Notes under the pieces: model-generated
Seen by the model: the letters and a program-made list of their open reading frames with translations, nothing else
Databases searched by the model: none
Told to the model about the DNA's origin: nothing
Position numbers and translations under genes: made by a program
Source of the DNA: Pseudomonadota bacterium
GTDB lineage: Bacteria; Pseudomonadota; Alphaproteobacteria; Caulobacterales; Caulobacteraceae
DNA length: 64,000 bases
Reading direction: 5' to 3'
Assembly (NCBI GenBank): GCA_023386645.1
Contig: JAEWJI010000062.1
Coordinates: forward strand, 1-64,000
Shown here: positions 36,562 through 44,755 of the stretch, piece by piece
How the letters are laid out: the number at the start of each line of letters is the position of its first letter
How positions within the stretch are numbered: position 1 is the first letter of the stretch

Positions 36562-37314
36562 TCAGGCGTTGGCGCCGCCGTCGACGGTCAGGCCGGCCCC
36601 GGTCACATACGTGGCTTCCGGCCCGACCAGGAACGCGACCGCCTCGGCGATGTCGCGCGCCTCGCCATAGCGGCCCAGGGCCAGCGACGGCGCGACGAGG
36701 GGGGCGAAGGCGCCGTCCTTGGGGTTCATCTCCGTGTCGATCGGGCCCGGTCTTACGAGGTTCACGGTCACCTCGCGCGGTCCAAGCTCGCGGGCGAGCC
36801 CACGAGTGAGCGATTCCAGAGCCGACTTGGTCGCTGAATAGAGGCTGATGCCTCCGAAGGCGACGCGTTCGCCGACGCTGGAGCCGATGGAGACGATCCG
36901 CCCGCCGTCGGGGATGTGGGCCAGCGCCGCCTGGGTGGTCAGGACCACGCCGCGGAAGTTCACGTCGATCTGCCGGTCGATGTCCTCGGCGGCCATCTCC
37001 GCCAGGGGCCCCGACGACGATACGCCGGCATTGTTCACCAGGATGTCCAGACCCCCCAGGGTCTCGACGGTGCGATCTACGGCGCTCCTGACGGCCTGAC
37101 CGCTGGCGGCGTTGGCTTGAATGGCGACTGCATTACGGCCCAGGGCGCGGATCTCGGCGACCACGGCCTCGGCGCGATCGGCTGACTTCTCATAGGTGAT
37201 GGCGACGGCGACGCCGTCCTCGGCCAGTTTCAACGCGATGGCCGCGCCGATGCCGCGCGAGCCGCCGGTGACCAGGGCGCGCTTGCCTGAGAGACGGAGG
37301 GTGGAGGGGCTCAT
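36562..37314 (-). CDS. Short-chain dehydrogenase/reductase
   Basis: The 250-residue SDR has TGGSRGIGAAIALKLAEDG, NNAGVSSSG, a catalytic Ser-Tyr-Lys set (IVSIGSSVGERVAFGGISLYSATKSAL) and the C-terminal YVTGAGLTVDGGANA. It is closest to FabG-like 3-oxoacyl reductases of unknown substrate that are often paired with a TetR repressor. The adjacent divergent TetR gene, 113 bases away, with a palindrome beside this start codon, suggests that repressor controls it, perhaps in response to a small electrophile or drug. The substrate cannot be inferred. Confidence 0.85.
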   Translation of the reverse strand: MSPSTLRLSGKRALVTGGSRGIGAAIALKLAEDGVAVAITYEKSADRAEAVVAEIRALGRNAVAIQANAASGQAVRSAVDRTVETLGGLDILVNNAGVSSSGPLAEMAAEDIDRQIDVNFRGVVLTTQAALAHIPDGGRIVSIGSSVGERVAFGGISLYSATKSALESLTRGLARELGPREVTVNLVRPGPIDTEMNPKDGAFAPLVAPSLALGRYGEARDIAEAVAFLVGPEATYVTGAGLTVDGGANA

Positions 37315-37336
37315 TTCGATGGTCCTTGCTGTTCGT

Positions 37337-37354
37337 CCAATCTGTATCGATTGG
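37337..37354. promoter_or_regulatory. Candidate TetR operator
   Basis: CCAATC-TGTATC-GATTGG is an inverted repeat with 6-base arms, 23 bases before the SDR start. The core TGTATC recurs at 37398-37403 flanked by GATT and AATC (37393-37407), 55 bases (about five helical turns) away and beside the TetR start, as expected for a divergent, autoregulated pair. Confidence 0.5.
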
Positions 37355-37427
37355 CACAGAATAGCTGGGAGGCTTGCTCGTGGGGCGCAAGGGATTATGT
37401 ATCAATCTATCAAAAAAGGAGGTTCAG

Positions 37428-38084
37428 GTGTCGTCTGACGACGTCGCGACCCGCCCGCAGGCCGCCAAGGCCGGACGGGGTCGCCCGCGCAGTTTTGATC
37501 GTGAACAGGCTCTCGACCGCGCCATGCGCGTGTTCTGGGAGAAGGGGTTCGCTGGCGCGTCGCTGAGCGAACTGACTGCCGCCATGGGCATCGCCTCGCC
37601 CAGCCTCTACGCCGCCTTCGGCTCCAAGGAGGGTCTCTATCGCGAGGCGGTCGACCGGTACCTGGCGCTCCACCGCGAGGCCTTCTGGGGAGTGATGAAC
37701 GCACCCACCGCGCGGGAGAGTATCGAGGAGCTGCTGCGCAACGCCGTGCGCGCCTTCACCTCGTGCGCCTCCCCTACCGGGTGCCTAGTGCTGCAGAGCG
37801 CGGCCGAGACCGGAGAAATGTCGGCTGATCTGTCCGCCCGACTGTGTGAACTGCGGGCCAGCAACACCCAGATGCTGGCGGATCGCATCCGCAGGGGCGT
37901 GGCGTCGGGGGAGCTGTCGCCCCAGACGGATGTCCAGGCCGTCGCGGACTTCTACGCCACCGTGCACAAGGGCCTAAGCCTCAGCGCCAAGGGCGGGGCG
38001 GATGCGCGAGAGCTCGATTCCGTCGTCACCTCGGCGATGGCGGCCTGGCGGCCCCTGACCCAGGCGGGCCAGGCTCAAGCGTAG
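37428..38084 (+). CDS. TetR-family transcriptional regulator
   Basis: The 218-residue protein starts at GTG 37428, preceded by AAGGAGG at ideal distance; the in-frame ATG at 37374 has none. The N-terminal HTH is typical TetR (RGRPRSFDREQALDRAMRVFWEKGFAGASLSELTAAMGIASPSLYAAFGSKEGLYREAVDRYL). The ligand domain contains CASPTGCLVLQSAAETGEMS, a Cys-containing loop seen in the YxaF/AcrR-like group that senses aromatic or reactive compounds. Divergent from the SDR gene, with candidate operators between; its 3' end overlaps the oxygenase gene by ten bases tail to tail. Confidence 0.88.
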   Translation: MSSDDVATRPQAAKAGRGRPRSFDREQALDRAMRVFWEKGFAGASLSELTAAMGIASPSLYAAFGSKEGLYREAVDRYLALHREAFWGVMNAPTARESIEELLRNAVRAFTSCASPTGCLVLQSAAETGEMSADLSARLCELRASNTQMLADRIRRGVASGELSPQTDVQAVADFYATVHKGLSLSAKGGADARELDSVVTSAMAAWRPLTQAGQAQA

Positions 38085-38683
38085 TTGAAGCTAATGGAGA
38101 TGCGGTCGCTCTTGGCGGCGTTGGCCGGCACCTCGTGGCGCAGCCAGCTTTCCCACATCAGGATCGTGCCGGCTCGGGGGGCCAGGTAAACGAACGGCCG
38201 CTCGGCCTCCGGTGCGTCCGCGTGCACCGACGGCCGGGCCATCATCATCGGCAGACGCGGGTCCTCCAGCTTCAGGGCCGAGGCGCCGTCTGGGACCTCG
38301 ACATAGACCGTGCCCGACAAAAAGGCGTGCGGATGGATATGGCCCGTGTGTCCGCCGCCGGGCTTCAGGACATTGACCCACAGGTTGTCCAGCCGAGGCT
38401 TCCTCGCCAGGTCGAAGTTCAGCGCCTTGGCATAGGCCAGGGCATGCCGATCCAGATGGCGCTTCAGCTCCGCGAACTCGGGCAGGCGCTGAGGCAGGTC
38501 GCCGAGCGAGCCGTAGGAAGTATAGCCGCGATAGCCGTTCGCCCGGCACCAGGCGCGTCCGGCCCCATCCTCGGCCGCCAGCATGCGGCAGGCGTCGGCG
38601 AGGCTGGCATTGAAATCCACGAACCCCGGCGCGGTCGCCAGCGACGCCTCATAGACCTGGGTGACGAAGAGCGGTCGCAGCAT
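38075..38683 (-). CDS. Putative 2OG-Fe(II) oxygenase
   Basis: The 202-residue protein resembles the TIGR02466 family of small 2-oxoglutarate/iron oxygenases: LDNLWVNVLKPGGGHTGHIHPHAFLSGTVYVEVPDGAS supplies a His-rich first metal motif, FVYLAPRAGTILMWESWLRHEVPANAAKSDRISISFNYA the distal His and the Arg that binds 2-oxoglutarate. The fold would be a cytoplasmic double-stranded beta-helix. Substrate unknown; members are commonly encoded near tetratricopeptide or sulfotransferase genes, not seen here. It is convergent with the TetR gene. Confidence 0.75.
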   Translation of the reverse strand: MLRPLFVTQVYEASLATAPGFVDFNASLADACRMLAAEDGAGRAWCRANGYRGYTSYGSLGDLPQRLPEFAELKRHLDRHALAYAKALNFDLARKPRLDNLWVNVLKPGGGHTGHIHPHAFLSGTVYVEVPDGASALKLEDPRLPMMMARPSVHADAPEAERPFVYLAPRAGTILMWESWLRHEVPANAAKSDRISISFNYA

Positions 38684-38861
38684 GCGCGCCTTCTAGACCA
38701 GCCCCTACCAGCCGTGAAGGCGCGGATTTGCGCCGGACGGAGCGCGCATTTTCAAGAACTTGCTCGAGCCAGGGGTCTTTATCGTCATCACCATTTGGAC
38801 GAGCGTTACAATGGGCCCTGTCGAACGAAGCCGCCTTCGGCGCCGTGCCAACCGTATTGGT

Positions 38862-38897
38862 GATTGGACGGATTGGAGGGATTGGAGGGATTGGACT
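38862..38897 (+). repeat. Short 9-bp tandem repeat
   Basis: Four units read GATTGGACG, GATTGGAGG, GATTGGAGG and GATTGGACT with no gap. It lies in the otherwise unassigned stretch between the oxygenase gene and tRNA-Lys. The stretch 38684-38861 shows nothing else I can name. Confidence 0.85.
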
Positions 38898-38935
38898 GTT
38901 TTTCGCCTGCACCGCGCAAGGGCGGATCAACCGTC

Positions 38936-39130
38936 TCAGGGACGCAGGCCCCCGTGGAGGTCAGCATCGTCCGCGAACAGGTCCGGAGGCGGCGGCGGTG
39001 GGGACGGCTCGCCAGGCGTCAGGGTCCCGAAGGCGTAAACCCCGCCTTCCGCCAGCCGACGCGACAGATTCTGGGCAAGGATATAACGCGCCTCAGCCTG
39101 TAGGATTTCGCGCTTTCGCTCTGCGTCCAT
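38936..39130 (-). CDS. Small hypothetical protein or gene remnant
   Basis: From ATG 39130 the frame gives 64 residues: a charged helix MDAERKREILQAEARYILAQ, a NLSRRLAEGGVYAFG segment and a Pro-rich tail. The composition is protein-like, and the same frame stays open and equally protein-like upstream (TFGRGVETLASRARYAT) to a TAA at 39200-39202, but contains no ATG, GTG or TTG there and no ribosome site is seen before 39130. It is either a short real gene or a gene that lost its start. It lies 30 bases beyond the 3' end of tRNA-Lys on the same strand. Confidence 0.38.
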   Translation of the reverse strand: MDAERKREILQAEARYILAQNLSRRLAEGGVYAFGTLTPGEPSPPPPPPDLFADDADLHGGLRP

Positions 39131-39231
39131 GGTCGCATAACGCGCCCGGCTCGCCAGCGTTTCGACGCCGCGACCAAATGTCTGCGAGCGGTCAGTGGCT
39201 TATTGAAAGTCGGCTCAGCGGCCGGCGGCGA

Positions 39232-39307
<76 letters not shown>

Positions 39308-39464
39308 GAACCGATCGCGCGTCGACGCGCGTTTGGCGCGCGCCGAAGGGGGCTGCATCTAGGGCGGGACGGCCGTCGATGCAAGAGCCCATTTCGCCGC
39401 AACGGCCGTATGTCTAAGGTCGGCTCCGGGATTCGGCCCATGAGGCCGTGGACAGGAGGGGCGG

Positions 39465-40880
39465 ATGGCGTTCTGGAACCGGCGCAGATCGATAGACGCG
39501 ATGACGCAGGCGCATGACGGGCCGCGCCTGAAGGCGACCCTGGGCTGGCCGCACCTGCTGGCGCTGGGCGTCGGCGCGATCGTAGGCACAGGCATCCTGA
39601 CCCTGATCGGTGTGGGCGCGGGCCTGGCCGGGCCGGCGGTGCTGATCAGCTTCGCGCTGGCCGGCCTGGTCTGCGCCTGCGCGGCCCTGGCCTATGCCGA
39701 GCTGGCGACCATGATGCCGACGGCGGGCAGCGCCTATACCTATTCCTACGCCGTGCTGGGCGAGTTGATCGCCTGGATCGTCGGCTGGAGCCTGATCCTC
39801 GAATACTCGCTCGTCGTCTCGGCCGTGGCGGTGGGCTGGTCGGGCTATGCGGTAGGCTTCCTCAGCGGCATGGGCGTCGATCTGCCCACCGCGCTCGCGG
39901 TCGGGCCTCACGTCGAGGGCGGGCTGGTCAACCTGCCGGCGGTGTTCATCATCGCGGTGGTCACCGGGCTGCTGCTGCTCGGCACCCGCGAGAGCGCGAC
40001 GCTGAACGCAATCCTGGTGGTCATCAAGATCGCGGCCCTGATCGCCTTCGTGGCCATCGCACTGCCCGCCTTCGATCAGGCCAACTTCACCCCCTTCATG
40101 CCCAATGGCTTCGGCGCGCCCTTCGTGCAGACTGGGGTCATGGCGGCGGCGGCCATCATCTTCTTCGCCTTCTACGGCTTCGACGCCATCTCGACCGCGG
40201 CCGAGGAGACCAAGCGGCCCGAGCGCGACCTGGCGATCGGCATCGTGGGCTCCATGCTGATTTGCACGGCCCTCTATCTGCTGGTCGCCGCCGCGGCCAT
40301 CGGCGCCCGCCCGGTCGCCAGCTTCGCCGAGAGCCCCGAGCCGCTGGCGTTGATCATGCGCGAGATGGGACAGGGGACGGCGGCGCAGTGGATCGCGGCC
40401 TCGGCGGTGATCGCACTTCCGACCGTGCTGCTCGCCTTCCTGTTCGGGCAGAGCCGCATCTTCCTGGGAATGGCCCGCGATGGCCTGTTGCCCACGGGAC
40501 TGGCCCGGATCTCGAGCCGCGGCGTTCCGGCGGTCGTCACGCTGTTCACGGCGGTGGTGGTGGCTGCCCTGGCGGGCGTCATGCGGCTGGACGAGCTGGC
40601 CTCGCTGGCCAACGCCGGGACGCTGGCGGCCTTCCTCGCGGTCGGGGTGTGCCTGATCGTTCTGCGGCTGCGCGACCCGCATCGGGTCCGCAAGTTCAAG
40701 GCGCCTCTGTGGTGGCTGGTGGGCGCCATCACCATCGTCGGCTGCGTCGTCTTCTTCCTGAGCCTCCAGGCCCGGACGCAGGTCTGGTTCCTGATCTGGA
40801 ACGCGGCAGGACTGGTGATCTACTTCGTCTGGTCGGCCCGCAACTCGCGTCTGGCGAAGACCGAGGAGCCCGCGGCCTGA
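39465..40880 (+). CDS. APC-family amino acid permease
   Basis: The 471-residue inner-membrane protein has about 12 helices and the APC signatures GVGAIVGTGILTLIGVGAGLAGPAVLISF (helix 1 substrate-binding break), YAELATMMPTAGSAYTYSYAVLGELIAWIVGWSLILEY, and FFAFYGFDAISTAAEETKRPERDLAIGI. It resembles the cationic amino acid transporter/YhdG group; the exact amino acid is unknown. ATG 39465 follows GGAGGGG at good spacing. Its TGA overlaps the ATG of an Hpt-domain gene, so the two are translationally coupled, an unusual pairing. Confidence 0.88.
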   Translation: MAFWNRRRSIDAMTQAHDGPRLKATLGWPHLLALGVGAIVGTGILTLIGVGAGLAGPAVLISFALAGLVCACAALAYAELATMMPTAGSAYTYSYAVLGELIAWIVGWSLILEYSLVVSAVAVGWSGYAVGFLSGMGVDLPTALAVGPHVEGGLVNLPAVFIIAVVTGLLLLGTRESATLNAILVVIKIAALIAFVAIALPAFDQANFTPFMPNGFGAPFVQTGVMAAAAIIFFAFYGFDAISTAAEETKRPERDLAIGIVGSMLICTALYLLVAAAAIGARPVASFAESPEPLALIMREMGQGTAAQWIAASAVIALPTVLLAFLFGQSRIFLGMARDGLLPTGLARISSRGVPAVVTLFTAVVVAALAGVMRLDELASLANAGTLAAFLAVGVCLIVLRLRDPHRVRKFKAPLWWLVGAITIVGCVVFFLSLQARTQVWFLIWNAAGLVIYFVWSARNSRLAKTEEPAA

Positions 40881-41233
40881 TGGCCCGACGCGACCTCACC
40901 GGGGCGGTGGATTTCGCCGTGCTGGAGCGGATGACGGCCGGGGACGCCGCGATCGCCGAGGAGGTGCTCGGCCTCTTCGCCCAGCAGGCCGCGATGTGGG
41001 AGCCGATGCTGGATGTCCGCGAGGACGGCTGGCGCGATGCGGCCCACACCCTGAGGGGCGCGGCGGCCGGGATCGGGGCGGAGCCGCTGGCGGAGGCGTG
41101 CGCGTCGGCCGAGACGGCGGACAAAGCCATGGCGCCGGCCCTTCTCGACCGCGTGCGCGATGCGCTGGAGGCGGCCCTGGCCGATGTGGCGGCCTATCGG
41201 CACGAGCTGATGTTGCAGGGGCTGCGGGGCTGA
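40880..41233 (+). CDS. Hpt-domain phosphotransfer protein
   Basis: The 117-residue protein is a stand-alone histidine phosphotransfer domain: a four-helix layout with His56 in the AAHTLRGAAAGIGAEPLAEAC motif (consensus HxLKG). It should shuttle phosphate between a hybrid kinase receiver and a response regulator in the cytoplasm. Its ATG overlaps the TGA of the permease gene (ATGA). A hybrid kinase with a terminal receiver is encoded at 2596-4383 and could be a partner, but nothing in the sequence links them. Confidence 0.82.
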   Translation: MARRDLTGAVDFAVLERMTAGDAAIAEEVLGLFAQQAAMWEPMLDVREDGWRDAAHTLRGAAAGIGAEPLAEACASAETADKAMAPALLDRVRDALEAALADVAAYRHELMLQGLRG

Positions 41234-41250
41234 GGGCGGACTCCCAGCCC

Positions 41251-41583
41251 TCAGCTCCGAGTGCGGTCGTAGACCTGGAACTCGTGGGCGATGCAGCGGT
41301 CGATCAGGAGGCGCCAGACCGGCTCCACGATGTCGGGCGACAGGTGCTGCGCCTCGGCCGCGGCCAGGACCTTGGCGACGACGTCGTCGATGCGAGCTTG
41401 GTCGTGGACGGCGTCGCGGTCGGGTTTGATGCGAGCGGCCGCCTCCATGTAGCGCTGCCGCTCGGCCAGGAGGGCGACCAGAGCGCGGTCCAAAGCGTCC
41501 ACGCCCTGGCGGACCTCGACCATGGTGGCGCAGTCCGCCGGGTCGACGCGGGCATCGACTGCGACGAGGGCGGGCTTGTGCAT
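41251..41583 (-). CDS. Chorismate mutase, AroQ class
   Basis: The 110-residue all-helical protein matches monofunctional AroQ chorismate mutases: EVRQGVDALDRALVALLAERQRYMEAAARIK with active-site Arg and Lys positions, RIDDVVAKVLAAAEAQHLSPDIVEPVWRLLIDRCIAHEF with the distal Gln/Glu region. It converts chorismate to prephenate for Phe/Tyr; the related isochorismate pyruvate lyases share the fold. ATG 41583 gives the normal length. It lies ten bases downstream of the ferredoxin reductase stop on the same strand, so co-transcription is likely without an obvious functional link. Confidence 0.85.
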   Translation of the reverse strand: MHKPALVAVDARVDPADCATMVEVRQGVDALDRALVALLAERQRYMEAAARIKPDRDAVHDQARIDDVVAKVLAAAEAQHLSPDIVEPVWRLLIDRCIAHEFQVYDRTRS

Positions 41584-41593
41584 CCGGGACGGG

Positions 41594-42409
41594 TCAGCCG
41601 ACAAAGGCGCGCTCCAGCACATAGTCGCCCGGTTCGGCGTTCGAACCTTCCTTCAGGCCGAAGGTCTCCAGCAACTCGCCCGTCTCCTTGATCATGGCCA
41701 TAGAGCCGCACAGCATCACCCGGTCGCGTTCGGGCGAGAAGCCTTCCGGCAGGCCCAGGTCGCGGAACAGGTCCCCGGACTTGATGCGATCGGTGATCCG
41801 CCCCGGCGTCTCGAAAGGCTCGCGGGTGACGGTCGGATAGTAGGTCAGCTGGGCCCTGGCTTCGTCGCCGATGAGGGGATCCTCATGGATGCCGCCGGAG
41901 AAGAAGTCGCGATAGGCCAGGTCGGCCACGCCGCGCACCGTGTGGCAGACGACCACCTGGCCGAAGCGGCTGTAGGTTTCCGGATCGCGCGCGACCGAGA
42001 GCCACGGGGCGAGGCCGGTGCCGGTCCCGATCAGCCACAGCCGCTCGCCGCCGGTCAGGGCGTCCAGCACCAGGGTCCCGGTCGGCTTCTTGCCCATCAG
42101 CACCTCGTCGCCCGCCGCTATCTTCTGCAGGCGCGAGGTCAGGGGGCCGTCCGGGACCTTGATTGAGAAGAACTCCAGCGCCTCGTCCCAGCAGGGGCTG
42201 GCGATGGAATAGGCACGCATCACAGGTTTGCCGCCGTCCTGCCCGGGCAGGCCGATCATCACGAATTCGCCGGACCGGAAGCGAAAGTCCTCGGGCCGTT
42301 CGACCGCGAAGCTGAACAGCTGATCGGTCCAGTGCTTCGCCCACAGCACCTTGAGCGAATGCCAGGGGCTGGCCTTGGCGGGCGGGGCTTGGATCGCGGC
42401 GTCGGTCAT
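41594..42409 (-). CDS. fpr: Ferredoxin-NADP+ reductase
   Basis: The 271-residue FAD enzyme moves electrons between NADPH and ferredoxin or flavodoxin. FAD motif RAYSIASPCWDEALEFFSIKVPDGPLTSRL, pyrophosphate region GDEVLMGKKPTGTLVLDAL, NADP motif WLIGTGTGLAPWLSVARDPETY, CHTVRGVADLAY, and MLCGSMAMIKET are present, and the C-terminus ...GDYVLERAFVG matches the bacterial subclass I Fpr of alphaproteobacteria. It is first of a two-gene unit with chorismate mutase and divergent from the peptidase gene. Confidence 0.92.
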   Translation of the reverse strand: MTDAAIQAPPAKASPWHSLKVLWAKHWTDQLFSFAVERPEDFRFRSGEFVMIGLPGQDGGKPVMRAYSIASPCWDEALEFFSIKVPDGPLTSRLQKIAAGDEVLMGKKPTGTLVLDALTGGERLWLIGTGTGLAPWLSVARDPETYSRFGQVVVCHTVRGVADLAYRDFFSGGIHEDPLIGDEARAQLTYYPTVTREPFETPGRITDRIKSGDLFRDLGLPEGFSPERDRVMLCGSMAMIKETGELLETFGLKEGSNAEPGDYVLERAFVG

Positions 42410-42510
42410 CGGAGCGCTAACTAGGGCCTGGGGCGGGCGGGGGAAAGGCGCGGCGCGGTCACGGCGTGAAATCCAGTGACGCGGGCGAAATCCCTGACTA
42501 GCGTGGATGC

Positions 42511-44751
42511 ATGCGCACAGTCCTTCTCGCCTCGACCCTTCTGGCCGTGACGGCCGTTCCCGCCCTGGCCCAGATCCCGGCCGATCCGGCCGTCCTGACG
42601 CCGGAGCGCGTCTATTCCAATCCGGCCATCAGCGGCCCGGTGGCCCGAGGGGTGAGCCTTTCGCCCGATGGCCAGCTGGTGGCGTTCCTGCGGGCGCGGG
42701 AGGACGACGACTCCACCCTGGACCTCTGGGCCGCCCCCACCAGCGACGGCGAGGCCTTCAAACTGATCGATTCCCGCATCCTTATGGAGGCGGGCGGCGA
42801 GCTGTCGGAGGCCGAGAAGGCGCGGCGCGAGCGGCTCCGCATCTCCCAGTCCGGCGTGGTCGAATACGCCTGGGACGAACAGGGCCGTTACGTCCTGGCC
42901 CCGGTCCAGGGCGACATCTACCTGGCCAGCCGCGACGGTTCGGTGCCGCGCCGCCTGACCGAAACCGAAGCGGACGAGATCGACGCCAAGGTGTCGCCGC
43001 GCGGAACCTACGTCTCCTACGTCCGGGATCAGGACCTGTGGGTGAACAATCTCTCGACCGGCGAGGAGACGCCGATCACCGACGACGGCGATGGCCTGAT
43101 CACCTGGGCCACGGCCGAGTTCATCGCCCAGGAGGAGATGCACCGGTTCACCGGCTACTGGTGGAGCCCCGACGAACGCTACATCGCGCTGCAACGCACC
43201 GACGAGAGCCCGGTCGACGTCATCCCCCGGCTGGACATCACGGGCGGCGGCGCCAGTGTGATCGAGCAGCGCTACCCCCGCGCCGGCCGACCGAACGCGG
43301 TGGTCGAACTGTATGTTCGCGACCTTCAGTCGGGCGAGCGCGTCAAGGTCGACCTCGGCGACAATACCGACATCTATCTGGCCCGGGTTCACTGGGCCCA
43401 CGACGGCCGCACCCTCTATGTGCAGCGCCAGAGCCGCGATCAGAAGCGGCTCGACCTCCTGGCCGTCGATCCGGCGACCGGTCGCGGCCGGGTGATCCTG
43501 ACCCAGCGCGACGACGCCTGGGTGGACATCACCGACGACTTCAAGCCGCTGAAGGACGGCCGCTTCATCTGGTCCAACGAGGACGATGGGTGGCGTCACC
43601 TCTACCTCTACGACCGCAATGGCCGCCTGGTCCGGCCGCTCACGCGCGGGCCCTGGGCCGTGAAGGCGCTGGACGGCGTGAATGAAGCAACCGGCGAGGT
43701 TTTCTTCACGGCCTCGATGCGCGACGGCCGTGAACTGCCGATCGAGCAACAGCTGTTCAGGGCCAGCCTGAACCGCACGAGCGATTCCGTCGCCATCACT
43801 CCGGCCGGCGGTTGGTGGTCGGCCCGCGTGAACGGCACGGGGACGGCCTACGTGGCCACCTATTCGGACCCGCGCACGCCGCCGCAGTCGGCGCTCTACG
43901 CCATCGACGGGCGCCGCATCCGCTGGATCGAAGAAAACCGGCTGGACCAGAGCCACCCGTTCGCGCCCTTCGTGTCCCGCATGCGCGAGCCGGAGTTCGG
44001 CACGATCCAGAGCCATGGAGAGACCCTGGTCTGGCGCATGCAGACGCCAGTCGGCTTCGACCCGTCGCGGGAGTATCCGGTGGTCATGCAGGTCTATGGC
44101 GGGCCGTCGGGTGGCGGGGTCCAGCGCGCCTGGCAGGATCCGACCCAGCAGCTGCTGCTGGAGGCCGGCTACATCGTCTTCCGCCTGGACAATCGCGGGG
44201 AGGGCCGCCGGTCGCGCGCCTTTGAAACCGCCCTCTATCGCCGCATGGGCGGACCCGAGGTCGAGGATCAGGCGACCGCGGCCGACTACCTGCGCAGCCT
44301 GCCGTTCGTGGACGCCGACCGGATCGGCATGATGGGCTGGAGCTACGGGGGCTTCCTGAGCCTCATGGCCCTAACCGAGCCCAAGGTGGGCCTGGCCTCG
44401 GCGGTGGTCGGCGCGCCTCCGACCGAATGGAGCCTCTATGACACCCACTACACCGAGCGGTTCATGTCGACGCCCCAGGACAACGAGGAAGGCTATGCCG
44501 CATCCGACGCCATCCCCCGCCTCGATGATCTGACCGGCCGCATGCTGATCATGCACGGCATGGCCGACGACAACGTCATCTTCGAGAACACCACGCGGGT
44601 CATCGACGCCATGCAGGCCCGGAGCATTCCGTTCGAGATGATGCTGTTCCCCGGCCAGCGGCACGGGGTGCGGGGCAACGAGCGCAAGCTGCTGGAATGG
44701 CGGACGCGGCTCGACTTCTTCGACCGCACCATCGGGTCGCGCTCGCATTGA
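42511..44751 (+). CDS. Dipeptidyl-peptidase IV-like S9 peptidase
   Basis: The 746-residue exported protease has a signal peptide (MRTVLLASTLLAVTAVPALAQ), an N-terminal beta-propeller (about 40-480) that carries the DPP-IV substrate-anchoring pair in TAEFIAQEEMHRFTGYWWSPD, and a C-terminal alpha/beta-hydrolase. The catalytic triad is Ser611 (GWSYGGF), Asp686 (HGMADDNV) and His718 (PGQRHGV). The EE pair and the Asp-Asn loop mark the S9B group, which removes X-Pro dipeptides in the periplasm. The amidase gene starts four bases after its stop. Confidence 0.93.
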   Translation: MRTVLLASTLLAVTAVPALAQIPADPAVLTPERVYSNPAISGPVARGVSLSPDGQLVAFLRAREDDDSTLDLWAAPTSDGEAFKLIDSRILMEAGGELSEAEKARRERLRISQSGVVEYAWDEQGRYVLAPVQGDIYLASRDGSVPRRLTETEADEIDAKVSPRGTYVSYVRDQDLWVNNLSTGEETPITDDGDGLITWATAEFIAQEEMHRFTGYWWSPDERYIALQRTDESPVDVIPRLDITGGGASVIEQRYPRAGRPNAVVELYVRDLQSGERVKVDLGDNTDIYLARVHWAHDGRTLYVQRQSRDQKRLDLLAVDPATGRGRVILTQRDDAWVDITDDFKPLKDGRFIWSNEDDGWRHLYLYDRNGRLVRPLTRGPWAVKALDGVNEATGEVFFTASMRDGRELPIEQQLFRASLNRTSDSVAITPAGGWWSARVNGTGTAYVATYSDPRTPPQSALYAIDGRRIRWIEENRLDQSHPFAPFVSRMREPEFGTIQSHGETLVWRMQTPVGFDPSREYPVVMQVYGGPSGGGVQRAWQDPTQQLLLEAGYIVFRLDNRGEGRRSRAFETALYRRMGGPEVEDQATAADYLRSLPFVDADRIGMMGWSYGGFLSLMALTEPKVGLASAVVGAPPTEWSLYDTHYTERFMSTPQDNEEGYAASDAIPRLDDLTGRMLIMHGMADDNVIFENTTRVIDAMQARSIPFEMMLFPGQRHGVRGNERKLLEWRTRLDFFDRTIGSRSH

Positions 44752-44755
44752 GGAC

